From Pseudaeromonas sp963677375 (lineage in GTDB: Bacteria; Pseudomonadota; Gammaproteobacteria; Enterobacterales; Aeromonadaceae), in contig CAXXIF010000009.1 of NCBI GenBank assembly GCA_963677375.2, forward strand, positions 124,001 to 188,000: a DNA stretch of 64,000 nucleotides, written 5' to 3'. A model generated the notes under the pieces. It was not told where the DNA came from. It saw only the letters and a list, made by a program, of their open reading frames with translations, and made no database searches. Numbering within the stretch: position 1 is the first letter of the stretch; each line of letters begins with the position of its first letter. Positions 57,415-64,000 of this stretch are shown here, one piece after another. A program made the position numbers and the translations under genes.

Positions 57415-57878
57415 GAGAGCTGATCGCCCTGGCATTATGGGATGCCTTCTTGTCGGCCATTCCGGCCGTCGGTTTTGCCATGCTGTTTTCCGTACCACCG
57501 CGTTTCTTGAAGTATTGTGCCGTGGGTGGCGCATTGGCCCATAGCCTGCGAGCCGTGCTGATGCATTATGGGTTGCCGATTGAATGGGGAACGCTAGCCG
57601 CCAGCAGCTTTGTGAGTTTGCTGTTTGTCTACCTCTCGCGACGCCTGTTGGCTCCGCGACCTGTGTTTACCGTGGCCTGTATTATCCCTATGATACCGGG
57701 CAAATTCGCCTTCAATACCATCATTGCGATATTGAGCATGAATAGTGAAGGGGTTAGTGAGCATCTCATCAGCGCTGCCATCGAAAATGGGCTGAAGACG
57801 CTGTTCATCCTGATGGCCCTGAGTTTCGGCCTGGCTATTCCGCCGCTGATTATTTACCGTAACCGCCCGATTGTGTGA
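57411..57878 (+). CDS. yjjB: ThrE-type exporter subunit YjjB
   Basis: The 155-residue product is four to five membrane helices of the ThrE_2 type (LWDAFLSAIPAVGFAMLFSVPPR, GALAHSLRAVLMHYG, PMIPGKFAFNTIIA). It completes the YjjP-YjjB pair, which E. coli arranges in the same way. It overlaps yjjP by four bases and folA starts 7 bases after it. Confidence 0.88.
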   Translation: MRELIALALWDAFLSAIPAVGFAMLFSVPPRFLKYCAVGGALAHSLRAVLMHYGLPIEWGTLAASSFVSLLFVYLSRRLLAPRPVFTVACIIPMIPGKFAFNTIIAILSMNSEGVSEHLISAAIENGLKTLFILMALSFGLAIPPLIIYRNRPIV

Positions 57879-57885
57879 GTCTGTC

Positions 57886-58374
57886 ATGTTGATTTCGCTT
57901 ATTGCTGCTATGGCCAAATATCGTGTTATTGGTAAAGAGAATGCCATGCCTTGGCACCTGCCCGCCGATCTGCGCCATTTCAAAGCGGTGACTTTGGGCA
58001 AGCCAGTGGTCATGGGACGCCGGACATTTGAGTCCATTGGCCGGCCATTGCCGGGACGGCGCAATATCGTCATTAGCCGGAATACTGAGTGGCAGGCGAC
58101 CGGTGTAGAGCGGGCTGAGTCACTGGCCGCGGCGCTCACGCTGTTGGCTGGCAGCGACGAGGTGATGATCATTGGCGGGGGCCAGCTTTATGCCGAGGCC
58201 TTGCCTTTGGCCGACCGTCTCTACCTGACCCACATTGATTTGCAGGTGGAGGGGGATACCCATTTCCCTGACTACGAGTGCTATTCGTGGCAGGAGTTGG
58301 AGCGAACGGCGCAGGCGGCGGATGACAAGAATCCACATGCCTGCGAATTCGTGACTCTAAGCAGACAGCGTTAA
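57886..58374 (+). CDS. folA: Dihydrofolate reductase
   Basis: FolA reduces dihydrofolate to tetrahydrofolate with NADPH and is the trimethoprim target. The 162-residue product begins MLISLIAAMAKYRVIGKENAMPWHLPADL with the catalytic Asp28, then GKPVVMGRRTFESIGRPLPGR and MIIGGGQLYAEAL for NADPH binding. Sequence around the active site looks like the normal chromosomal enzyme. It is convergent with apaH over a shared terminator. Confidence 0.97.
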   Translation: MLISLIAAMAKYRVIGKENAMPWHLPADLRHFKAVTLGKPVVMGRRTFESIGRPLPGRRNIVISRNTEWQATGVERAESLAAALTLLAGSDEVMIIGGGQLYAEALPLADRLYLTHIDLQVEGDTHFPDYECYSWQELERTAQAADDKNPHACEFVTLSRQR

Positions 58375-58398
58375 TCTTTTCCGACATCCTTCCCTGGT

Positions 58399-58429
58399 AA
58401 AAAAAACCGCCCATAGGCGGTTTTTTTTT
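58399..58429. terminator. Bidirectional terminator between folA and apaH
   Basis: AAAAAACCGCC/GGCGGTTTTTT with loop CATA has T-runs on both strands between the convergent genes. Confidence 0.92.
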
Positions 58430-58440
58430 CATGCTGGCGG

Positions 58441-59268
58441 CTAATCCCCCTTGGCATACATGGGACAACCAAGACTGAATATGGCGTCATCGTCCCAGCG
58501 CCAGAGCGTAAGCTGATTACCCCACACACAACCGGTATCCAGAGCATGGACTTGGGGAAGGGGACATTGCCCCATCAGCGCAGCCCAATGACCGAATACC
58601 AGCTCGGGTTCATCATCAGCATGTGGACGCAGTTCAAACCAAGGTTTAAGGTTCGGGCTTTGCTGCTTGGGCGAGACCTTGCTATGGAAATCGAGACTGC
58701 CATCCAGTGCACAAAAACGCATCCGGGTGAAGGTATTGATGATATAGCGCCAGCGCGGCAAGCCGGTCAGACGCTCATCCCAATGGGCTGGATCATTACC
58801 ATACATGTGGCACAGCAACCAGTTGCCCTGATCACTGCGCAACAGCTCTTCTATTTCACGGGCACAGCGCCTGGCGGTCGCTAGGTTCCACTGGGGTGAT
58901 AAACCGGCATGACACATCATGACAGGTTGGGTTGGGTGCTCGACCAGCAGTGGTTGCATGCGTAGCCACTGCAGAAGTCGGGGGGCATCGGCTGCGTTGA
59001 GCAGGAGATCGAGCTGATCTTTTTTCTTCGGTTTGGCATAACCGGCAGCGGTCGCCAGTAAATGCAGATCATGGTTGCCGAGTACCGTGGTGGCTCGATC
59101 ACCGAGTGAGGTGACAAAGCGCAGTACTTCCAGCGACTTGGGTCCACGGGCAACCAGGTCGCCGGTCAACCAGAGTTCATCGTGGTCCTGGCTGAAACCA
59201 GCCAAATCCAGCAGTTGCCGCAACTCGTCGTAGCAGCCCTGCACATCGCCAACAAAATAAAGTGCCAT
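58441..59268 (-). CDS. apaH: Symmetrical diadenosine tetraphosphatase ApaH
   Basis: ApaH splits Ap4A into two ADP and also decaps Np4-capped RNA. The 275-residue product has the metallophosphatase motifs GDVQGCYDEL, GDLVARGPKSL, LGNHDLHLLA and MCHAGLSPQW. Last gene of lptD-surA-pdxA-rsmA-apaG-apaH, 8 bases after apaG. Confidence 0.97.
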   Translation of the reverse strand: MALYFVGDVQGCYDELRQLLDLAGFSQDHDELWLTGDLVARGPKSLEVLRFVTSLGDRATTVLGNHDLHLLATAAGYAKPKKKDQLDLLLNAADAPRLLQWLRMQPLLVEHPTQPVMMCHAGLSPQWNLATARRCAREIEELLRSDQGNWLLCHMYGNDPAHWDERLTGLPRWRYIINTFTRMRFCALDGSLDFHSKVSPKQQSPNLKPWFELRPHADDEPELVFGHWAALMGQCPLPQVHALDTGCVWGNQLTLWRWDDDAIFSLGCPMYAKGD

Positions 59269-59276
59269 AGCGCCTG

Positions 59277-59648
59277 TCAGTGGATCAGGTGGGGGATAGC
59301 CAGAGTGAAGAGCGGGATCTCGATGTCAAATAACTCTCCGGCTTCATCTTGAAAGGTGTAGCTGCCCTGCATAAAGCCTAACGGTGTCTTGAGTTGGACT
59401 CCGCTCTGATAGGCATAACATGCACCAGGATTGATGAACGGCTGTTCACCTACGACGCCAGGACCTTGCACCTCGGTGCGCTGTCCGTTGGCGTCGGTGA
59501 TGAACCAGTGGCGCTCCAGTAGCTGTACCTGCTGGCTTCCCTGATTTTCAATTTCGATGGTGTAACTAAAGCTGAAGTTGGCCTGATCGGGCACAGATTG
59601 TTCCGCAAGATAGCGGGGAAAAGGTCGGATCAGGATTGTATCAGCCAT
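59277..59648 (-). CDS. apaG: ApaG domain protein (Co2+/Mg2+ efflux protein ApaG)
   Basis: The 123-residue product is a fibronectin-III-like ApaG protein with FSYTIEIENQGSQQVQLLERHWFITDANG and VQGPGVVGEQPFINPGACYAYQSG. The cellular role is unclear; mutants affect Co2+ resistance in Salmonella. It starts two bases after the rsmA stop. Confidence 0.95.
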   Translation of the reverse strand: MADTILIRPFPRYLAEQSVPDQANFSFSYTIEIENQGSQQVQLLERHWFITDANGQRTEVQGPGVVGEQPFINPGACYAYQSGVQLKTPLGFMQGSYTFQDEAGELFDIEIPLFTLAIPHLIH

Positions 59649-59650
59649 GG

Positions 59651-60463
59651 CTACCCCTGTGGGTGCTCGCTTAACCAGTTTGCGATGGTGACAAACTGTT
59701 CCAGCGAAAGGTTCTCTGGACGCAGATTAGGATCTATGCCGAGCAGCGTCAACTGCTCTGGTGTGATGAAGTTGCGCATGCTGTTCCGGATGGTCTTGCG
59801 GCGTTGGTTGAATGCCTCCAGACAGACCCGGTGCAGGTCACTGACTCGGGTTGCAACCAGTTTCGGTTGGGCATGAGGAACCAGACGCACGACGGCGGAG
59901 TCCACTTTGGGCGCCGGTTTGAAGGAGCCGGGTCCTACATGCAGAACCGGAATGATCTGGCAGTAATATTGTGCCATCACACTCAAGCGACCATAGACTT
60001 TGCTGCCTGGCCCCGCGGCCAGACGATCCACCACCTCTTTTTGCAACATGAAATGCATATCGCTGATGAGGCCTGACTGTTCAAACAGATGGAACATCAG
60101 CGGGGTGGAAATGTTATAGGGCAGGTTACCAAACACACGTAATGGCTGACCTTCCTGTTTGAGCGCGTTGAAGTCGAACTTCATGGCATCCGCTTCATGG
60201 ATGGTCAGCTTGTCTTTGAGCACCGGATGGTGACGCAGACGTTCGGCCAGATCGCGGTCCAGCTCGACGACGTGCATGTGACTGATTTGTGAGGCGACGG
60301 GCTCGGTGAGGGCACCGAGACCCGGGCCGATTTCTACCATGATCTGACCTTCCTGAGGATGGATGGCGGCGACGATGGCGTCGATGACATAGTGGTCGTG
60401 GAGAAAGTTCTGACCGAAGCGCTTACGGGCCGTATGACCCAGGTGTACCTTATCGTTACTCAT
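59651..60463 (-). CDS. rsmA: 16S rRNA (A1518/A1519) dimethyltransferase RsmA (KsgA)
   Basis: RsmA dimethylates two adenines in the 16S 3' hairpin late in 30S assembly; its loss gives kasugamycin resistance. The 270-residue product has RKRFGQNFLHD, the SAM site EIGPGLGALTE, the NLPYNISTPL catalytic motif and a C-terminal RRKTIRNSM block. It overlaps pdxA by four bases. Confidence 0.97.
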   Translation of the reverse strand: MSNDKVHLGHTARKRFGQNFLHDHYVIDAIVAAIHPQEGQIMVEIGPGLGALTEPVASQISHMHVVELDRDLAERLRHHPVLKDKLTIHEADAMKFDFNALKQEGQPLRVFGNLPYNISTPLMFHLFEQSGLISDMHFMLQKEVVDRLAAGPGSKVYGRLSVMAQYYCQIIPVLHVGPGSFKPAPKVDSAVVRLVPHAQPKLVATRVSDLHRVCLEAFNQRRKTIRNSMRNFITPEQLTLLGIDPNLRPENLSLEQFVTIANWLSEHPQG

Positions 60464-61449
60464 ACTTGCTTGGTTACCATATCGATGGCCTGGTGGAGGG
60501 CAGTCAGCAGACTCCCCATATCGGCCTTGCCCTTGCCGGCTAAATCCAGCGCCGTACCATGATCGACCGAGGTGCGAATAAAGGGCAGACCTAGCGTAAT
60601 GTTGACGGCTCGTCCGAAGCCTTTGTATTTGAGTACCGGCAATCCCTGATCGTGGTACATGGCAAGCACAGCATCGGCATCGCGCAGGTACTTGTCCTGA
60701 AACAGGGTATCTGCGGGAAGCGGTCCAACCAAATCGATACCCTGTGTCCGCAGCGTAGCCAGTACGGGCTCGATGACCTCGATCTCTTCCCGTCCCATAT
60801 GGCCACCTTCGCCCGCATGGGGATTGAGGCCGCAGACATAGATTCTGGGCTGGGCAATCCCAAATTGCTGTTGCAAGTCCTGATGCAGGATCTGGATCGT
60901 ACGGGTGAGGCTATCCGGCGTAATGGCGGCAGCAACATCCTTCAGTGGCAGATGCGTAGTGGCCAGGGCGACGCGTAGTCCCTCGGTCGCCAGCATCATC
61001 ACGACCTGGTCGCAACCGGCCTGTTCGGCGAAGAACTCGGTATGGCCACTAAAGCTGACACCCGCTTCATTGATAATGCCCTTGTGAACCGGGCCCGTAA
61101 CCAGAGCGGCAAACTCGCCATTCAAGGCGCCTTCGGCTGCTCGCGCTAGCGTGGCCAGCACATAGGGGCCGTTGGCAACTTGCAATTCCCCGGCAACGGC
61201 AGGAGCTATCAGCGGAACCTCAAGCACAGTGAGGGTACCTTGAGCCTGAGGCTGTGCCGGGTGCTCTGCTTGATAAGGCCGCAACTGAACCGTCAAACCG
61301 AGCTGGGCAGCCCGCTCGTTTAATAGCGCGGGATCGGCAACCACCACCAGTTCGACCGGCCAACACTGTGCGGCCAGACCCAGGATCAGGTCCGGGCCTA
61401 TACCGCCGGGCTCGCCCGGTGTCAGGACGATGCGGGGGATCTGCTTCAT
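60460..61449 (-). CDS. pdxA: 4-hydroxythreonine-4-phosphate dehydrogenase
   Basis: PdxA oxidises 4-phosphohydroxy-L-threonine with NAD in pyridoxal phosphate synthesis. The 329-residue product begins RIVLTPGEPGGIGPDL and has SFSGHTEFFAE, VCGLNPHAGEGGHMGREE with metal-binding His, and MYHDQGLPVLKYKGFGRAVN. It overlaps surA at its start and rsmA at its end by four bases each. Confidence 0.97.
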   Translation of the reverse strand: MKQIPRIVLTPGEPGGIGPDLILGLAAQCWPVELVVVADPALLNERAAQLGLTVQLRPYQAEHPAQPQAQGTLTVLEVPLIAPAVAGELQVANGPYVLATLARAAEGALNGEFAALVTGPVHKGIINEAGVSFSGHTEFFAEQAGCDQVVMMLATEGLRVALATTHLPLKDVAAAITPDSLTRTIQILHQDLQQQFGIAQPRIYVCGLNPHAGEGGHMGREEIEVIEPVLATLRTQGIDLVGPLPADTLFQDKYLRDADAVLAMYHDQGLPVLKYKGFGRAVNITLGLPFIRTSVDHGTALDLAGKGKADMGSLLTALHQAIDMVTKQV

Positions 61450-62744
61450 GGGGCTGCGTGCTCGTCGATGATGTTGATGTAGGCTTCATCGCGCAGTTCA
61501 TCCTGCCAGCTCTGGGCTTCTTCGGTGAAGCGACGATTATAAATCATCTGGTAGGCGCGGTTCTTCAGCGCCTCATCGGTATTGGCTTCATTGCGGCGAT
61601 CCTCCACCTGAACCAGATGCCAGCCATGGTTCGAACGGAAAGGTTGGCTATATTGACCAGGCTTCAGATTAGTCACTTGATCGCGGAAGGCCGGGTCATA
61701 AATTTGAGGATTTGCCCATCCCAATTCGCCACCTTGCACAGCTGAACCCGGATCTTCCGAGTATTTTTCTGCCAACTGGGCAAAGTTGGCCTTGCCCGAC
61801 TTGATGTCACTCAGGAAGCCTTCCAGCATCTGCTTGGCTTTCTCTTCAGTCAGAATGATGGAGGGTTGGATCAGTATATGGCGTGCCTTCACCTCAATCT
61901 GTTGATCTTGCGCCGCACCGCGGCTGCCGAAGATCTTGACGATATGCAGACCAGCGCCGGAGCGTAGGGGACCAACTATGTCACCCTCTTTAGAACCTCG
62001 AGCGGCATCGGCAAGCAGAGTTGGCATCTCTTCAAGGGTCATCCAGCCCCAATCCCCACCCTCGAGGGCCTTGGGGCCGGCGCTTTCTGCGATGGCAATT
62101 TTCTTGAAATCAGCCCCTTGCTTGAGTTGCTGCAGGATTTTTTCGGCTTTCTGCGTGACGCGAGCCTGTTCATCGGCATCTGCGGAAGAGGAGAGCGCGA
62201 GCATGATATGGCCGACATGATATTGCTGTTGCTTGTCGCCTTGAGTCTGCAGCATCTTGACGACCTGCTGAACTTCCTGATCGGAGATGTTGATTCGTTG
62301 ACGCATCTGGTTGCGACGGACTTCGCTCATCAGCAGTTCACGGCGCACCTGGTCCCGGAATTGGGCTTCACTGAGGCCATCCGCGGCGGCTTCTTTTTTG
62401 AGCTCATCCATCGAGATCTTTTGGTCGGCGGCAATGGAGGCGATCGCTTGATCGAGTTGACTATCCCCGACACGCAGCCCCTGACGCTCCGCCAACTGGA
62501 CAACTAGGCTTTCACCAATCAAGCGGTCTAATGCCTGTTTTCGCAGCTGGTTATATTCGGGCAGGGGTTGACCGCTGGCGGCCGCATCGTGCTGCACCTT
62601 GGCAATCAAGGTATCCAGTTGGCTTGCCAGCACTACATCCTGATTGACGACGGCGACCACGCGATCCAGTGTGGCGGCCTGGCTGGTCAGGCTGATCCCC
62701 GCCAATAAGGCCAGGGTGAAAAATTTATACATAGTTTTCTTCAT
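61446..62744 (-). CDS. surA: Periplasmic chaperone and prolyl isomerase SurA
   Basis: SurA escorts unfolded outer membrane proteins to BAM. The 432-residue product (E. coli 428) has a signal peptide ending SQA, an N-terminal chaperone domain (LDRVVAVVNQDVVLASQLD), and two parvulin domains (HVGHIMLAL...EGGDWGWM and KARHILIQPS...GGELGWANP). ATG 62744 is preferred; ATG 62753 nine bases upstream is in frame but lacks ribosome-site spacing. It lies between lptD and pdxA, as in E. coli. Confidence 0.96.
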   Translation of the reverse strand: MKKTMYKFFTLALLAGISLTSQAATLDRVVAVVNQDVVLASQLDTLIAKVQHDAAASGQPLPEYNQLRKQALDRLIGESLVVQLAERQGLRVGDSQLDQAIASIAADQKISMDELKKEAAADGLSEAQFRDQVRRELLMSEVRRNQMRQRINISDQEVQQVVKMLQTQGDKQQQYHVGHIMLALSSSADADEQARVTQKAEKILQQLKQGADFKKIAIAESAGPKALEGGDWGWMTLEEMPTLLADAARGSKEGDIVGPLRSGAGLHIVKIFGSRGAAQDQQIEVKARHILIQPSIILTEEKAKQMLEGFLSDIKSGKANFAQLAEKYSEDPGSAVQGGELGWANPQIYDPAFRDQVTNLKPGQYSQPFRSNHGWHLVQVEDRRNEANTDEALKNRAYQMIYNRRFTEEAQSWQDELRDEAYINIIDEHAAP

Positions 62745-62773
62745 CAATCTCATTCCGGGTCTATGACCGAAGA

Positions 62774-64000
62774 TTAGTCATTCAGGTTAAATGGACGTGT
62801 ATAAGGCAACAGTTGGGTATTCAGGGTGTAATTAGTCCCAGAGCCCACACTGCCTAGCCCTTTCATCTGGAATTGCAAACCGAAGCGAGTTTCTGGCTCC
62901 GCGGTCAGTGTGACGTTATCGGGTTTGTTTTCCTGCTCAAGAACCAGATCCAGACTCCAGCAGCAGGAGTCGTAACGCAGTCCCACAAGGCGGTCGATAT
63001 TCAAACTTTGCTGCATATCGTAGTAATAGGCGGCAATGGCCTGCCACTTCTTGTTAATTGGTATGGCTGTCAGTGCCCCCACCTGACTCATGTCGGTTTG
63101 TTCATAGGGAGAGCTGACGACTATGTTTCCTTCTCGTACATACCGGTAATTGAGCTGCCCCATAAAATCATTCTGCCGATACTCAACGGCACCGCTACCG
63201 TGGGACAGCGTCTTTTCTTCGGTATTGTAAAGCATGCGCGCCTTGAGGAACCAGGGATCGCTGGGGTGGACATCGCCCTCGAAGGTCAGTAACGAGCGAG
63301 AATTGGTAGCCTGGGTTTCATTCGGGAGCAGTGTGACTCGCGGTTTGGTCAGCGAATAGGCCTGCCCGACGGTGACCCGTACCCGTTCCACGCTCTGATC
63401 ATCGAACACCCGGCTGGTCAAACCCAGGCTGACGTTGTTGGCGTCACTGATCCGATCCAGACCCGCGAAGCGGTGATCGCTAAACAGACTGTAGTAATCC
63501 GGCAGTATATTGGTGGTATCAAACAGACCTATGTCGTCCTGGTTCTGGTAGGGGACATAGTGATACTGAACTTCCGGCTCCAGGGTCTGGGTGTACAACT
63601 GGCTATTCCAGTTTCCAACTCGATCGAAAACCAAACCGCCTTTCACCCGCGCGGAGGGTAGGGTGCGATTGACGCTTGATGCCAAGTTACCAAAACCTTG
63701 CTGCAGGTAATAAGGGTCCAGATCCTCAGGCAGCTCCTGTTCGTAGTGGCTATACATCAGCTTGAACTGGCTCTCGAGGCTGTAGCCTGCGGCGGTGGCT
63801 AAGGGGATCGTTATTTCTGGCTCCGCATGAAATCTGGTACCGGTATAAGACTTGTGCAGATCAGACGAGTGAGTAAAGCGAGTCAATTCGCTGGAAAAAG
63901 AGCTCTCATACCAGTTGCCTGTCTGGTAGGCGTTGTAGTTGAGGCGTGGCAGCATCTTGTGAGGCTGCAGGGCGTCAGGTAACAGGATCTGGTAGTCACG
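62774..64000 (-). CDS. lptD: LPS assembly protein LptD, 5' end missing
   Basis: LptD is the beta-barrel that, with LptE, inserts lipopolysaccharide into the outer leaflet of the outer membrane. Only the C-terminal 408 residues are in the window; the frame runs open to the right edge. The alternating aromatic/polar pattern of barrel strands is clear, and RYDSCCWSLDLVLEQ holds the adjacent Cys pair that forms the LptD disulfides. It ends 29 bases before surA. Confidence 0.96.
   Translation of the reverse strand, partial: RDYQILLPDALQPHKMLPRLNYNAYQTGNWYESSFSSELTRFTHSSDLHKSYTGTRFHAEPEITIPLATAAGYSLESQFKLMYSHYEQELPEDLDPYYLQQGFGNLASSVNRTLPSARVKGGLVFDRVGNWNSQLYTQTLEPEVQYHYVPYQNQDDIGLFDTTNILPDYYSLFSDHRFAGLDRISDANNVSLGLTSRVFDDQSVERVRVTVGQAYSLTKPRVTLLPNETQATNSRSLLTFEGDVHPSDPWFLKARMLYNTEEKTLSHGSGAVEYRQNDFMGQLNYRYVREGNIVVSSPYEQTDMSQVGALTAIPINKKWQAIAAYYYDMQQSLNIDRLVGLRYDSCCWSLDLVLEQENKPDNVTLTAEPETRFGLQFQMKGLGSVGSGTNYTLNTQLLPYTRPFNLND

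Overview
The window is ordinary chromosome of a gammaproteobacterium. Its 16S rRNA gene reads very close to Aeromonas from memory, and the gene content and synteny fit the order Aeromonadales, family Aeromonadaceae. I cannot name the genus from sequence alone. I see no prophage, insertion sequence, integron, CRISPR array or plasmid gene.

Layout. (1) 1-6.6 kb: 3' end of gshA, a shared terminator, bamD divergent from rluD-pgeF, then clpB behind a textbook sigma-32 promoter. (2) 6.7-12.4 kb: a complete rRNA operon with tandem P1/P2 promoters, boxB/boxA antitermination leader, 16S, tRNA-Ile(GAT), tRNA-Ala(TGC), 23S, 5S, tRNA-Asp(GTC) and a terminator. (3) 12.8-22.4 kb: the murein lipoprotein gene lpp, then a contiguous recC-recB-recD operon in which recD carries an apparent one-base insertion in its last helicase motif. 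(4) 22.6-28.8 kb, the most accessory-looking part: a chemoreceptor gene, also with an apparent one-base frameshift, followed 9 bases later by an orphan family-1 solute-binding protein, and convergent to them a large Ig-like repeat lipoprotein. (5) 29.1-34.7 kb: frdABCD (fumarate reductase) behind a probable FNR box, and a second chemoreceptor whose dCache domain carries the amino-acid-binding residues. (6) 35-39 kb: rsgA-psd divergent from orn, five identical tRNA-Gly(GCC) genes, and a polyphosphate glucokinase gene. (7) 39.1-50.5 kb: queG divergent from nnr-tsaE-amiB-mutL-miaA-hfq-hflX-hflK-hflC. (8) 50.8-58.4 kb: purA, ispB, rplU-rpmA-cgtA, a YeeA-like FUSC protein, yjjP-yjjB and folA. (9) 58.4-64 kb: apaH-apaG-rsmA-pdxA-surA-lptD on the minus strand, with lptD cut by the window end.

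How it fits together. Most genes are housekeeping: translation and RNA maturation (rrn, tRNAs, rluD, rsgA, orn, queG, tsaE, miaA, hfq, hflX, rsmA, cgtA, rplU, rpmA), envelope assembly (bamD, lptD, surA, lpp, amiB, psd, ispB), DNA repair (recBCD, mutL) and protein quality control (clpB, hflKC). Fumarate reductase and the possible succinate exporter YjjPB point to fumarate respiration without oxygen. Two chemoreceptors indicate a motile, chemotactic cell.

Points deserving a second look: two single-base frameshifts within about 470 bases (recD and the adjacent chemoreceptor), the chemoreceptor/solute-binding-protein pair without transporter genes, the Ig-like lipoprotein, and a polyphosphate glucokinase gene next to the tRNA-Gly array. 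I found nothing that I can honestly call a wholly new system.
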